Part shown: positions 29,101-37,525 of the stretch, one piece after another
Numbering within the stretch: the stretch's first letter is position 1
Layout: the number at the start of each line of letters is the position of its first letter
Assembly (NCBI RefSeq): GCF_036983985.1
Contig: NZ_JALAHQ010000002.1
Coordinates: 434,001-498,000 of the forward strand
DNA from: Alishewanella metallidurans
Lineage (GTDB): Bacteria; Pseudomonadota; Gammaproteobacteria; Enterobacterales; Alteromonadaceae
Length of the DNA stretch: 64,000 bases
Reading direction: 5' to 3'
Made by a program: the position numbers and the translations under genes
Notes under the pieces: model-generated
Databases searched by the model: none
Told to the model about the DNA's origin: nothing
Seen by the model: the letters and a program-made list of their open reading frames with translations, nothing else

Positions 29101-29908
29101 TAAAGCGTGGCAAGCGTTAAGTGAGATTACTGGTCGCGACCACACGCATTTAGCCTTACCCAAACAAGATGAAAAAATTCGCTTTGCCGACATTGTGGCA
29201 CAGCCACGCAAAATTATTTCATCACCTACGTGGTCAGGTTTAGAAGATGAACATGTGTCTTATAACGCCTGTTACACCAACGTGCATGAGTTAATTCCTT
29301 GGCGCACCATTACTGGCCGTCAGCAGTTTTATCAAGATCACGAGTGGATGCGTGACTTTGGTGAACAGCTATGTAGCTACAAGCCACCTATTAACTTAAA
29401 AACTGTTGCACCGGTATTAAATAAAAAGCCCAACGGTAACACCGAAATTGTGCTGAACTTTTTAACGCCACACCAAAAGTGGGGTATTCACAGTACCTAC
29501 TCTGACAACTTACTGATGTTAACACTGTCGCGTGGTGGCCCAATTGTCTGGATCAGCGAAATTGATGCTAAAGCCGCGGGTATTGTTGATAACGATTGGA
29601 TTGAAGTGTTCAACGTTAACGGCGCCCTAGCCGCTCGTGCTGTAGTGTCACAACGAGTACCTGAAGGCACCAGCATGATGTATCACGCTCAAGAACGTAT
29701 CGTTAACATTCCAGGCAGCGAGCAAACAGGCACTCGTGGTGGTATCCATAACTCGGTAACTCGCGCCGTTATGAAGCCTACCCACATGATTGGTGGCTAT
29801 GCGCAACAGTCTTATGGATTTAACTATTACGGCACTGTTGGTTGTAACCGTGATGAGTTTGTCGTGCTGCGCAAAATGCACAACGTTGACTGGCTAGATA
29901 CGAAATAA
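26192..29908 (+). CDS. narG: Respiratory nitrate reductase alpha subunit NarG
   Basis: This is the catalytic molybdoenzyme reducing nitrate to nitrite on the cytoplasmic face. The 1238-residue protein has the FS0 [4Fe-4S] ligand motif with His50, C54 and C58 followed by a third Cys near 93, and the Asp-ligand segment NCLSFYDWYCDLP in the bis-MGD site, typical of NarG. AGGAG precedes the ATG. It is first of narGHJI. NarG has no Tat-processed leader of the periplasmic kind, as expected for the membrane-bound type. Confidence 0.98.
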   Translation: MSHLLDKLRFFKTRKEPFADGHGVTTNEDRTWEQGYRQRWQHDKVVRSTHGVNCTGSCSWKIYVKDGLVTWEMQQTDYPRTRPDLPNHEPRGCPRGASYSWYIYSANRLKYPKMRKQLMKLWREAKAVHSDPVAAWASIVTDPVKAKSYKERRGLGGFVRASWDEVNELIAASNVYTTKEYGPDRVSGFSPIPAMSMVSYAAGARYLSLIGGNCLSFYDWYCDLPPASPQVWGEQTDVPESADWYNSNYIIVWGSNVPQTRTPDAHFLTEVRYKGTKTCVITPDYSEASKFGDTWLAPRQGTDAALAMAFGHVILTEFHVKNPSTYFTDYIRRYTDMPMLVMLEENDGRLTQGRFLRAADLVDNLGEENNPDWKTIGLNKDGRLTSPNGAIGYRWGQKGKWNLQQEDKDGDVELHLSLKDNCDEFADVGFPYFGGAPHEYKYFQHTAHNDVQMRKIPAKRVQLADGTSALVATVYDLMLAHYGVDNGVNDPNRATSYLDDIPNTPGWQEAITGVKPEDVIRIATEFGRNADKTRGRSMVIVGAGLNHWYHMDMNYRGIINMLMMCGCIGQSGGGWAHYVGQEKLRPQTGWTPLAFGLDWQRPPRHMNGTSFFYNHSSQWRYEKLNMTEIISPLANKEKWSGSIIDYNARAERMGWLPSAPQLGTNPLKLAAEAKAAGVEVKDYVLQQLKDRKIKFACENPEDPKNFPRNMFVWRSNLLGSSGKGHEYMLKHLLGTKHGLLGKDLGGFGGNKPQDVEWTEDGAEGKVDLWVTLDFRMSTTCLYSDIVLPTATWYEKDDMNTSDMHPFIHPLTAAIDPVWEARSDWEIFKGIAKAFSKASVGHLGVETDIVTVPMNHDTPAELAQPYGVKAWWKGECEAIPGLTMPHINTVERDYPNTYARFTSIGPLLESKGNGGKGISWDTKDEVKFLQQLNRVHTDEGANKGMAKIDTAIDACEMILSLAPETNGQVAVKAWQALSEITGRDHTHLALPKQDEKIRFADIVAQPRKIISSPTWSGLEDEHVSYNACYTNVHELIPWRTITGRQQFYQDHEWMRDFGEQLCSYKPPINLKTVAPVLNKKPNGNTEIVLNFLTPHQKWGIHSTYSDNLLMLTLSRGGPIVWISEIDAKAAGIVDNDWIEVFNVNGALAARAVVSQRVPEGTSMMYHAQERIVNIPGSEQTGTRGGIHNSVTRAVMKPTHMIGGYAQQSYGFNYYGTVGCNRDEFVVLRKMHNVDWLDTK

Positions 29909-29924
29909 GGTTGGAGTAAGCAAT

Positions 29925-31460
29925 ATGAAAGTTAGAGCCCAAATTGGTATGGTGCTGAATTTAGACAAATGTATAGGTTGTCACACTTGCTCCATTACCT
30001 GTAAAAACGTCTGGACCTCGCGTGAAGGTGTTGAATATGCGTGGTTTAACAACGTAGAAAGTAAACCTGGTATTGGTTTTCCTAAAGAATGGGAAAACCA
30101 AGAAAAATGGAATGGCGGCTGGGTACGTAATAAAGCTGGCAAGTTAGAGCTAAAAATTGGTGGTAAACGCCGTATTTTAGCCAATATTTTTGCCAACCCA
30201 GATTTGCCAGAAATTGACGACTATTACGAGCCGTTCGATTTTGACTATCAACACTTACATACCGCCGGTGATTTAAAGCACCAGCCGGTAGCTCGCCCGC
30301 GCTCGCTTATTACTGGTAAGCGCATGGAGAAAATTGAATGGGGCCCAAACTGGGAAGAGATTCTTGGAACGGAGTTTGCCAAACGTAAAGCCGATACTAA
30401 CTTCAACGAAGTAGTCGAAAAAGACATTTACGGTCAGTTTGAAAAGACCTTTATGATGTACTTACCGCGCTTATGCGAACACTGCCTTAACCCAGCTTGT
30501 GTTGCCGCTTGCCCGTCAGGTGCCATCTATAAACGTGAAGAAGACGGCATTGTATTAATAGACCAAGACAAATGCCGCGGCTGGCGTATGTGTGTATCGG
30601 CCTGCCCGTACAAAAAAATCTACTACAACTGGAAAACCGGTAAGTCAGAAAAATGTACTTTCTGTTTCCCACGCATTGAAGCTGGGCAACCCACAGTATG
30701 TTCGGAAACCTGTGTTGGCCGTATTCGTTACTTAGGTGTGTTGTTGTATGACGCAGATAAAATTGAATCCGCAGCCAATACACCCAACGAGAAAGACTTG
30801 TACCAAGCGCAAATTGATATCTTCTTAGATCCGCATGATCCAGAAGTTATTGCCGCAGCGAAAGCCGAAGGTATTGGCGATAACTGGATCAAGGCCGCAC
30901 AGCGCTCGCCAGTGTATATGATGGCAATGGAATGGAAAGTTGCCCTACCATTACACCCAGAATATCGCACCTTACCTATGGTGTGGTATGTGCCACCACT
31001 GTCACCTATTCAAGGTGCAGTGCAAGCTGGGCATGTTGGTATGAATGGCGAAATCCCAGATGTGAAATCACTGCGTATTCCGCTACGTTATTTAGCCAAT
31101 ATGCTCACTGCTGGTGACGAAGCACCCGTAGCCCGTGCTTTAGAGCGAATGGTGGCGATGCGTGCTTTTAAACGTGCGCAGCAAGTCGACGGTGTTGAAG
31201 ATGCCGATGTACTAGCACAGGTCGGCTTAACGCCGGTTCAAGTTGAAGAAATGTATCGCTACATGGCTTTAGCTAACTACGAAGACCGGTTTGTTATTCC
31301 AACCAGTCACCGCGCCTATGCCGAAAACGCCTACGACATAAAAACCAGCTGTGGCTTTAGTTTTGGTAATGGTTGTGGTGATGGTAATAACGACGTCAAC
31401 ATCTTTGGCTCTAAAGCCAAAGCGGTTCGCCAAGTTATTCCTGTAGAACTTAAGGATTAA
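29925..31460 (+). CDS. narH: Respiratory nitrate reductase beta subunit NarH
   Basis: The electron-transfer subunit with four iron-sulfur clusters. The 511-residue protein opens with C16-x2-C19-x2-C22-x3-C26; later motifs CEHCLNPACVAACP, CRGWRMCVSACPYKK (Trp replacing a Cys marks the [3Fe-4S] cluster) and CTFC...CSETC follow. It carries electrons from NarI haem to NarG. It starts 16 bp after narG with GGAG. Confidence 0.98.
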   Translation: MKVRAQIGMVLNLDKCIGCHTCSITCKNVWTSREGVEYAWFNNVESKPGIGFPKEWENQEKWNGGWVRNKAGKLELKIGGKRRILANIFANPDLPEIDDYYEPFDFDYQHLHTAGDLKHQPVARPRSLITGKRMEKIEWGPNWEEILGTEFAKRKADTNFNEVVEKDIYGQFEKTFMMYLPRLCEHCLNPACVAACPSGAIYKREEDGIVLIDQDKCRGWRMCVSACPYKKIYYNWKTGKSEKCTFCFPRIEAGQPTVCSETCVGRIRYLGVLLYDADKIESAANTPNEKDLYQAQIDIFLDPHDPEVIAAAKAEGIGDNWIKAAQRSPVYMMAMEWKVALPLHPEYRTLPMVWYVPPLSPIQGAVQAGHVGMNGEIPDVKSLRIPLRYLANMLTAGDEAPVARALERMVAMRAFKRAQQVDGVEDADVLAQVGLTPVQVEEMYRYMALANYEDRFVIPTSHRAYAENAYDIKTSCGFSFGNGCGDGNNDVNIFGSKAKAVRQVIPVELKD

Positions 31461-31465
31461 AGCAG

Positions 31466-32206
31466 ATGAAAATTTTTCAGGTTATATCCTTACTATTAGA
31501 TTACCCAACGCCAGCATTGGTTGAAGCGCAAGCCGATTTATTAGCAATCGTTAGCGAGTCCACTATTAGTGCCGACCTTAAAAGCAAGCTAAGCGAGTTT
31601 ATTCAAACTCGCTGCGCTAGCGACTTAATGGACTGGCAATCGGATTACGATGGCTTATTTGAACGCGGCCGCTCGCTGTCATTGCTGATATTTGAGCATA
31701 TCCACGGCGAGTCACGCGATCGCGGTCAAGCTATGGTTAATTTACTTAACCAGTATAAAGAAGCCGGTCTAGATTTAGATAAAAAAGAGCTGCCCGATTA
31801 CATTCCGCTCTACCTTGAGTTTTTATCAACGCAAGGTGAGCTAAATGGCCAAATCGGTTTAGAAGAAATTGCGCCTATTTTAGCTGTGCTAGCCTGCCGA
31901 GCTGAGCAACGAGAAACAAATTACGCAACACTGTTTCATACGTTATTAGCCCTGTCAGAAGCCGAAGTAGATTTACGCGATATTAAAGCGCAAATTTCTA
32001 ACGAGCAGCGCGACGATACGCCAAAAGCCTTAGACAAAGTGTGGGAAGAAGAGATGGTTACCTTTATGGGTAACGATCAAACTGATTCTGCCTGTGGCAG
32101 CGGCAATAAACCAAGCGAAACCCAGCGCAAAGATCAATTCATTCCGCTTAGCACTGACGAGCTTGGTTCTGAACTATTTAAAGAAGCCGCAAACCCGCGC
32201 GCTTAA
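31466..32206 (+). CDS. narJ: Nitrate reductase chaperone NarJ
   Basis: NarJ is the assembly chaperone that holds NarG until Moco is inserted. The 246-residue protein has the conserved helical core with LLDYPTPAL and the YIPLYLEFLS segment of the NarJ/TorD-like family. It is encoded directly between narH (5-bp gap) and narI, the usual place. Confidence 0.95.
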   Translation: MKIFQVISLLLDYPTPALVEAQADLLAIVSESTISADLKSKLSEFIQTRCASDLMDWQSDYDGLFERGRSLSLLIFEHIHGESRDRGQAMVNLLNQYKEAGLDLDKKELPDYIPLYLEFLSTQGELNGQIGLEEIAPILAVLACRAEQRETNYATLFHTLLALSEAEVDLRDIKAQISNEQRDDTPKALDKVWEEEMVTFMGNDQTDSACGSGNKPSETQRKDQFIPLSTDELGSELFKEAANPRA

Positions 32207-32216
32207 GGAGCATATG

Positions 32217-32906
32217 ATGGCACACCTTAATTTGTTTGCCTTTGGTATTTACCCGTACATTGCCATAGCGGTCATGTTTATTGCTACTTGGATCCGCTAC
32301 GACCGTGAGCAATACACTTGGAAAACGGGCTCAAGCCAATTGCTGGAAAAAAAGCAATTGCGCCGCGGTAGTATTCCATTCCATATTGGTATTTTAGGTA
32401 TATTTTTAGGTCACTTTGTCGGTTTATTAATGCCGGCGAATGTTTGGCATTTATTTGGCATCACGCCAGGCATGAAACAAGTGATCGCGGTAGTTGCCGG
32501 CGGTATATTTGGTTTAATTTGTTTTTATGGTTTAACCATTTTAATTAAACGTCGGCTATTTAATCCACGTGTTCGCGCCAGCAGTGGCACTATGGATATC
32601 GTGATTTTATTCCTGCTGTATGCGCAATTAATCTTAGGCTTAATCTCTATTACCGTGTCGCTAGGTCATATGGATGGTGCAGAGATGCTGAAATTAATGG
32701 CATGGGCACAAAATACCGCCACCTTTAATAGTACCGCCGCCGTTGCCGCTATTAGCAACGTTCACTGGATATTTAAATTGCACGTGTTTTTGGGTATGAC
32801 AATATTTTTAGTATTCCCATTTACTCGCTTAGTGCATATGTTAAGTGTACCAGTGCAATACTTTACGCGTCAGCATCAAATTGTGCGGCAGCGTTTTGTT
32901 CGCTAA
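32217..32906 (+). CDS. narI: Respiratory nitrate reductase gamma subunit NarI
   Basis: The membrane cytochrome b subunit that oxidises quinol; 229 residues with five membrane helices. FGIYPYIAIAVMFIATWIRY, HIGILGIFLGHFVGLLMP and the C-terminal HWIFKLHVFLGMTIFLVFPF carry haem-ligand His residues. Two adjacent ATGs (32214 and 32217) follow AAGGAG; the second has better spacing. Longer frames into narJ do not match the family. Confidence 0.96.
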   Translation: MAHLNLFAFGIYPYIAIAVMFIATWIRYDREQYTWKTGSSQLLEKKQLRRGSIPFHIGILGIFLGHFVGLLMPANVWHLFGITPGMKQVIAVVAGGIFGLICFYGLTILIKRRLFNPRVRASSGTMDIVILFLLYAQLILGLISITVSLGHMDGAEMLKLMAWAQNTATFNSTAAVAAISNVHWIFKLHVFLGMTIFLVFPFTRLVHMLSVPVQYFTRQHQIVRQRFVR

Positions 32907-33005
32907 GTGGTTGTAAGCAATAGCAACAAGCTCTAGTGCTAATCTGCTAGGCAGCACATCACTGCCTAGCACGATAGGCCGCTATATTAGCCAGTAGAGG
33001 TTTAT

Positions 33006-33773
33006 ATGATTCAAGTTAACCACACCACCATACCCGAAGCCACGGTAATGGCAGAAGTGCAATATCACCCCGCTGCCAGTAAACGCGAAGCCACGCTAAA
33101 AGCCGCAGAGTCTTTAATTATCGGTGAGTTGTTTCGCCAGCGCGCTAAAGCATTAGGTATTACTGTAAAAAGCGAGCTAAACATTGCCAGCGACGATAAC
33201 TTCTTAGATGCGTTAATCGAGCAAGAAGTGCATATTCCCAAAGCCTCTGATGCCGAGTGCGAGCAATATTACAACTTAAACCCACAGCGTTTTCACAGCT
33301 CGCCACTATTAGAAGTTAGCCATATTTTATTAGCCGCCGCGCCTGAAGATCACAAAGGCCGCATTGAAGCGAAAATCTTGTCTGAGCAAATTATTGAGCA
33401 ATTACAACAAGGCGCCAGTTTCGCCGAGTTAGCCAAGCACTACTCTATTTGCCCGTCTAAAGCCACCGATGGTAGCTTAGGCCAAATCAGCAAAGGCCAA
33501 ACCGTATCAGAGTTTGAACGGCAAATATTCACCGCCGAACCCGGTTTAATGCCACAAGGTGTAGAAAGCCGTTACGGTATTCACGTAGTGTATATCGCCC
33601 GCAAAGTAGCCGGTAACTTACTACCCTACAGCGCGGTAGAGCTTAAAATTGCTGAATACTTAAATGAAAAAGTACGGCGTAAAGCCGTAGCGCAGTATAT
33701 TCATACGCTAATTGTTAACGCCGAAATTGACGGTTACGACTTTAACTTATCAGACTCACCGTTAATGCAATAA
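33006..33773 (+). CDS. PpiC-type parvulin peptidyl-prolyl isomerase of the nar operon
   Basis: A 255-residue protein with an N-terminal helical region and a parvulin domain about residues 100-205 (LEVSHILLAAAPEDHKGR, FAELAKHYSICPSK, GSLGQISKGQTV, YGIHVVYI). Genes of this kind often follow narGHJI and are thought to aid reductase assembly. No signal peptide is visible, so it probably acts in the cytoplasm. It is 100 bp after narI and closed by a terminator. Confidence 0.88.
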   Translation: MIQVNHTTIPEATVMAEVQYHPAASKREATLKAAESLIIGELFRQRAKALGITVKSELNIASDDNFLDALIEQEVHIPKASDAECEQYYNLNPQRFHSSPLLEVSHILLAAAPEDHKGRIEAKILSEQIIEQLQQGASFAELAKHYSICPSKATDGSLGQISKGQTVSEFERQIFTAEPGLMPQGVESRYGIHVVYIARKVAGNLLPYSAVELKIAEYLNEKVRRKAVAQYIHTLIVNAEIDGYDFNLSDSPLMQ

Positions 33774-33801
33774 AACATTGTTAAAATATTAAACGGTTAT
33801 C

Positions 33802-33831
33802 AAAGCCAGCAGTTAAATGCTGGCTTTTTGT
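33802..33831 (+). terminator. Terminator of the nar operon
   Basis: AAAGCCAGCA and TGCTGGCTTT form a stem with a GTTAAA loop, followed by TTTTGTTTT. It follows the parvulin gene directly. Confidence 0.9.
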
Positions 33832-33943
33832 TTTAAGGCGTTTAGCGGAAACAATTTAATGATGATATAGCACTTGCAAAAGCTGGGGATCTATCTAATT
33901 TACTATCCGGAATTAGTTGACCATTACAATTAGGTTTCAGCAC

Positions 33944-34261
33944 ATGAAGAAATGCCAATTAGTATTGAACAAGAATAGCGTTAGCCTAATAGCTATTCTT
34001 TTATTGTGGGCCAATAAGTCGCTAGCAATGCAACCTTGCCCATTGGGTACTAGCCCGTGGGGCGCATTTAACATTGGCTTATTGGTTTTATTTGGCATTA
34101 TTGCAACTGCTTTACTTGTCACCTTTTACAAAAAAGTAACGGCTGCAACCGGCACCTACCGGCTGTTTCTTATTATTTCACTTATATTAAGCACCATTTT
34201 ATTGGTTTTATGTATGTTGGGTTTATTCGTGAATATAAGTTGGGTAGGAGCATGCGTATGA
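33944..34261 (+). CDS. Small membrane protein of unknown function
   Basis: A protein of about 105 residues if started at ATG 33944 (MKKCQLVLNKN); a start nine codons earlier is possible. An N-terminal hydrophobic segment ends at SLAMQ, perhaps a signal peptide, followed by CPLGTSPWGAFN and two further membrane segments. I do not recognise the family. It is flanked by terminators, so it is probably a single transcription unit. Confidence 0.55.
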   Translation: MKKCQLVLNKNSVSLIAILLLWANKSLAMQPCPLGTSPWGAFNIGLLVLFGIIATALLVTFYKKVTAATGTYRLFLIISLILSTILLVLCMLGLFVNISWVGACV

Positions 34262-34291
34262 CGACTACTTACGTGTTAAGGTTTTATTTAG

Positions 34292-34326
34292 CAGACCCAG
34301 CTAACGCTGCTGGGTCTGAAAAAAAT
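34292..34326 (+). terminator. Rho-independent terminator
   Basis: CAGACCCAGC and GCTGGGTCTG form a perfect 10-bp stem followed by an A-run and TT on the plus strand. It sits just after the small membrane protein gene and may also serve the convergent gene. Confidence 0.8.
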
Positions 34327-34347
34327 TAAATTCTGGCAATCGCACTT

Positions 34348-34905
34348 TTAGTGGTTATAACGGCCATTATAAGCCCACGCGTTACGTAGAATTTTATCGC
34401 GTTTTTGATCAAACTTATCGTTAGCTTTATCTACTTTTTCAGAAAATTTGTAATACGCTTTATCGACTTTATATTGAAATTTTTCGCGTTTTTTAGCAAG
34501 TTTACGCCTATCTCTGGTGTCTCTGGCGTCTTCAGAAAAATCGCGGCTTAGTTCTCTTAAATCTTTATCCAGTTCGCGCTCTAGCTTAGCCAGCTTACGT
34601 TGATGCTCTTGTCTAAGCTCGCGCAGTTCTTCTCTACTATCGCGGTCTAACGCCGGTGGCTTACCACGATAATTTTGTTGCGAGCTGTAACTATAGCGCT
34701 CGGTATAACCACGTTGCTCGGTATTGATATTAGCCAGTTTAATTAATTCATTGGTCGCACGCTGTGCGGTATAGCCCACTACATCGGCAATAATTTGCTC
34801 TATTGGCCCAACTTCAATCATAACCTGCCTATCAGCACTCACCGAAGCCGCTGAACACATTAGCATTGTTGCTAATAACAATTTTTTTAACACTGCTGAT
34901 TGCAT
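34348..34905 (-). CDS. Exported charged coiled-coil protein, function unknown
   Basis: A 185-residue protein with a signal peptide (cleavage near SVSA-DR, about residue 24). A short globular part follows and then a very charged helical stretch from about residue 85 (Arg/Lys/Asp/Glu repeats, KVDKAYYKFSEKVDKANDKF) that looks like a long coiled coil or a polar single helix. No catalytic motif or known domain was seen. It is divergent from nrdG and separated from it by the FNR-box region. Confidence 0.65.
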   Translation of the reverse strand: MQSAVLKKLLLATMLMCSAASVSADRQVMIEVGPIEQIIADVVGYTAQRATNELIKLANINTEQRGYTERYSYSSQQNYRGKPPALDRDSREELRELRQEHQRKLAKLERELDKDLRELSRDFSEDARDTRDRRKLAKKREKFQYKVDKAYYKFSEKVDKANDKFDQKRDKILRNAWAYNGRYNH

Positions 34906-35047
34906 AGCAAATACCTTATTTGATGATAAAGCGGCATTGTTACCGATGCAGCTGAATCGCTCCTGAAGCGGCTTACTCCTGAGGGGGTAAGCAGGTCACT
35001 AAAACCGCGCCTTAGCGCCCTATGCGCTATTCAACTAAGGCTAAAAC

Positions 35048-35061
35048 TTGATCTAGATCAA
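35048..35061 (+). promoter_or_regulatory. Perfect FNR box upstream of nrdG
   Basis: TTGAT-CTAG-ATCAA is a perfect palindrome and matches the FNR consensus exactly. It lies about 80 bp before the nrdG start, fitting anaerobic activation of nrdG-nrdD. Confidence 0.85.
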
Positions 35062-35141
35062 GCTTTTTACGGCCAAGCAGATTAAGCTAAAACACAACAT
35101 ATAGTGCAAACACTAAACAACAACACTATATAAAGGGTTTT

Positions 35142-35591
35142 ATGCTTAACTTTACTGACGAAAGCATTGTATTTCAGGAAGTGCCAGATGAAGTGTCACT
35201 GGCGTTTACCATTAGCGGTTGCCCTGTTGGCTGCAAAGGCTGCCACAGCAGCTACAGTTGGAATGCTAACCAAGGCACGCCGTTAACCACTGGCTATTTT
35301 CAGCAGCGCTTACAAAGCTATCAAGGGCTGATTAGCTGTGTATTGTTTTTAGGCGGCGAGTGGCATCACGATGCCTTAGTCGAGCTATTACACATTGCCC
35401 AATCTGCTGGGCTAAATACCTGCTTATACACCGGCTTAGATCAAGTTTCCGCCAAGCTTAAAAACCGTCTTACCTATTTAAAAACCGGCCGCTGGCTCGC
35501 AGAGCTTGGCGGTTTAGATAGCCCGAACACTAATCAAAAATTTATTGATTTACGCTCAGGCCACTGCCTAAACCATCGTTTTATTCGTTAA
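35142..35591 (+). CDS. nrdG: Anaerobic ribonucleotide reductase activase NrdG
   Basis: A 149-residue radical SAM activase that makes the glycyl radical of NrdD. The iron-sulfur motif CPVGCKGC (Cx3Cx2C) lies near residue 27, preceded by AFTISG. FLGGEWHHDAL contains the GGE motif. It is followed 21 bp later by nrdD, reversing the more common nrdD-nrdG order. Confidence 0.93.
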   Translation: MLNFTDESIVFQEVPDEVSLAFTISGCPVGCKGCHSSYSWNANQGTPLTTGYFQQRLQSYQGLISCVLFLGGEWHHDALVELLHIAQSAGLNTCLYTGLDQVSAKLKNRLTYLKTGRWLAELGGLDSPNTNQKFIDLRSGHCLNHRFIR

Positions 35592-35612
35592 TAACCAGCT
35601 GAGGGATCATTC

Positions 35613-37436
35613 ATGCACGCGCTTAATTCTAACCAAATTCAACATAAGCTTAACTTTATCGATAAATACTTAAAGGCTAATAATGCTGCCGATGGCTCTA
35701 CTTTAGATGCCAATGCCAACGTAACGCAAAAAAATATTGCTACGCTTGAAGCCGAAATAATGAAAGACCATTTTATTCAGGTGAATAGAGCTTTAGTCAG
35801 TAAAAAAATTAGCCAGCTATTCGGCCAAGACTTAGCAGTAGAATATGTAAGGCAAATAGAGCAACATGAAATTTATGTGCACGACGAAACCAGCCTAAAA
35901 CCTTACTGTGTCTCGGTAACTATGTATCCGTTTTTGCGTGACGGTTTAACTAAGCTAGGTGGCGAATCACAAGCGCCTAAGCATTTAGAATCATTTTGCG
36001 GCTGCTTTGTTAACTTTGTTTTTGCCGTATCTAGCCAGTTTGCTGGCGCAGTGGCAACGGTTGAGTTTCTTACCTATTTTGACTACTTTGCCCGTAAAGA
36101 TTACGGCGACAATTACCTAAACACCCACCGTAAACAAATTGAAAACCACCTACAGCACGTGGTGTATGCGCTAAACCAGCCCGCCGCAGCGCGTGGTTAC
36201 CAAAGCGTGTTTTGGAATATCTCGGTGTACGACCAGCATTATTTTGACAGCATGTTTGGTAACTTTGTGTTTCCCGATTTTGTTAAACCAGAGTGGCAAT
36301 CAGTATCAGCGTTACAGCAGTTTTTCTTAAGCTGGTTTAATGCCGAGCGCGAAAAAACTGTACTCACCTTCCCTGTGGTTACCGTAGCCATGTTAACCGA
36401 AAACGGTAAATGTAAAGATCAGGCCTTTGCTAATGATATGGCCAAAGAGCTAGCCGCCGGTAATGCGTTTTTTGTTTATCAGTCAGACAATGCCGACTCG
36501 CTCGCTAGCTGCTGCCGATTACGCAGCGAAATTAGCGATAACACCTTCTCTTATTCGTTAGGGGCTGGCGGCGTGGCTACCGGTTCAATTAACGTAATTA
36601 CTATTAATATGAACCGGCTTATTCAAGATGGCCGTGATATTGCGACAGAAATAAGCAAAATTCATAAATACCAAGTGGCCTATCGCAAACTAATGGAAGA
36701 GTACAAAGACGCCGGCTTACTAACGGTATATGACGCCGGTTTTATTTCGCTTGATAAGCAATTTTTAACCATTGGTATTAACGGCATGGTTGAAGCGGCT
36801 GAATCGCAAGGTATCACCGCAAGCAATAACCCAGACTATATTGCCTTTGTGCAACAACAGTTAAAGGTTATTTTTGATGCCAACAAAGCGGCCAAAGCTG
36901 AATATGGTTATATGTTTAACACCGAATTTGTACCAGCAGAAAACCTTGGTGTTAAAAATGCGAAATGGGATCGCGAAGACGGCTATATGGTTGAGCGAGA
37001 CTGCTATAACTCGTATTTTTATGTCGTTGAAGATGATAACTGCAACACCTTAGATAAATTTCAAATGCATGGCCGCCAGTTACTCGACTATTTAGATGGC
37101 GGCTCGGCGCTGCATCTAAATTTAGAAGAACGCTTAGACCAAGCTGGTTACTTAAACTTGTTAAATATTGCGGCGAATACTGGTTGTAATTACTTTTGTA
37201 TCAATGTAAAAATTACCATTTGTAATCAGTGCGAAACTATTGATAAACGCACGCTATGCGCCTGCCCACGCTGCGGGAGCAAAGATATTGACTATGGCAC
37301 CCGAGTTATTGGTTACTTAAAACGTGTATCGGCCTTTAGCAGCGGCCGGCGTTTAGAGCATAGCTTGCGCCATTACGAGCGCACCAGTAGCGATATAACC
37401 GCACATAAACCACTGACAATGCAACGCCAAGCTTAA
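35613..37436 (+). CDS. nrdD: Anaerobic ribonucleoside-triphosphate reductase NrdD
   Basis: The oxygen-independent class III reductase makes dNTPs. This 607-residue protein has the C-terminal zinc site CNQC...CPRCGS and the glycyl-radical region RVIGYLKRVSAFS. It is shorter than E. coli NrdD (about 712) because no N-terminal ATP-cone is seen, which suggests altered allosteric control. GAGGG precedes the ATG. Its FNR site upstream of nrdG links it to anaerobic growth alongside nitrate respiration. Confidence 0.93.
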   Translation: MHALNSNQIQHKLNFIDKYLKANNAADGSTLDANANVTQKNIATLEAEIMKDHFIQVNRALVSKKISQLFGQDLAVEYVRQIEQHEIYVHDETSLKPYCVSVTMYPFLRDGLTKLGGESQAPKHLESFCGCFVNFVFAVSSQFAGAVATVEFLTYFDYFARKDYGDNYLNTHRKQIENHLQHVVYALNQPAAARGYQSVFWNISVYDQHYFDSMFGNFVFPDFVKPEWQSVSALQQFFLSWFNAEREKTVLTFPVVTVAMLTENGKCKDQAFANDMAKELAAGNAFFVYQSDNADSLASCCRLRSEISDNTFSYSLGAGGVATGSINVITINMNRLIQDGRDIATEISKIHKYQVAYRKLMEEYKDAGLLTVYDAGFISLDKQFLTIGINGMVEAAESQGITASNNPDYIAFVQQQLKVIFDANKAAKAEYGYMFNTEFVPAENLGVKNAKWDREDGYMVERDCYNSYFYVVEDDNCNTLDKFQMHGRQLLDYLDGGSALHLNLEERLDQAGYLNLLNIAANTGCNYFCINVKITICNQCETIDKRTLCACPRCGSKDIDYGTRVIGYLKRVSAFSSGRRLEHSLRHYERTSSDITAHKPLTMQRQA

Positions 37437-37525
37437 CCTACGCACTTCTCTGGCAGTATTGTTCAATAGCTGAGCAGTACTGCTATTTTGCTAGCCATAT
37501 TTAACGATTAATAATTGGCCGCAGT

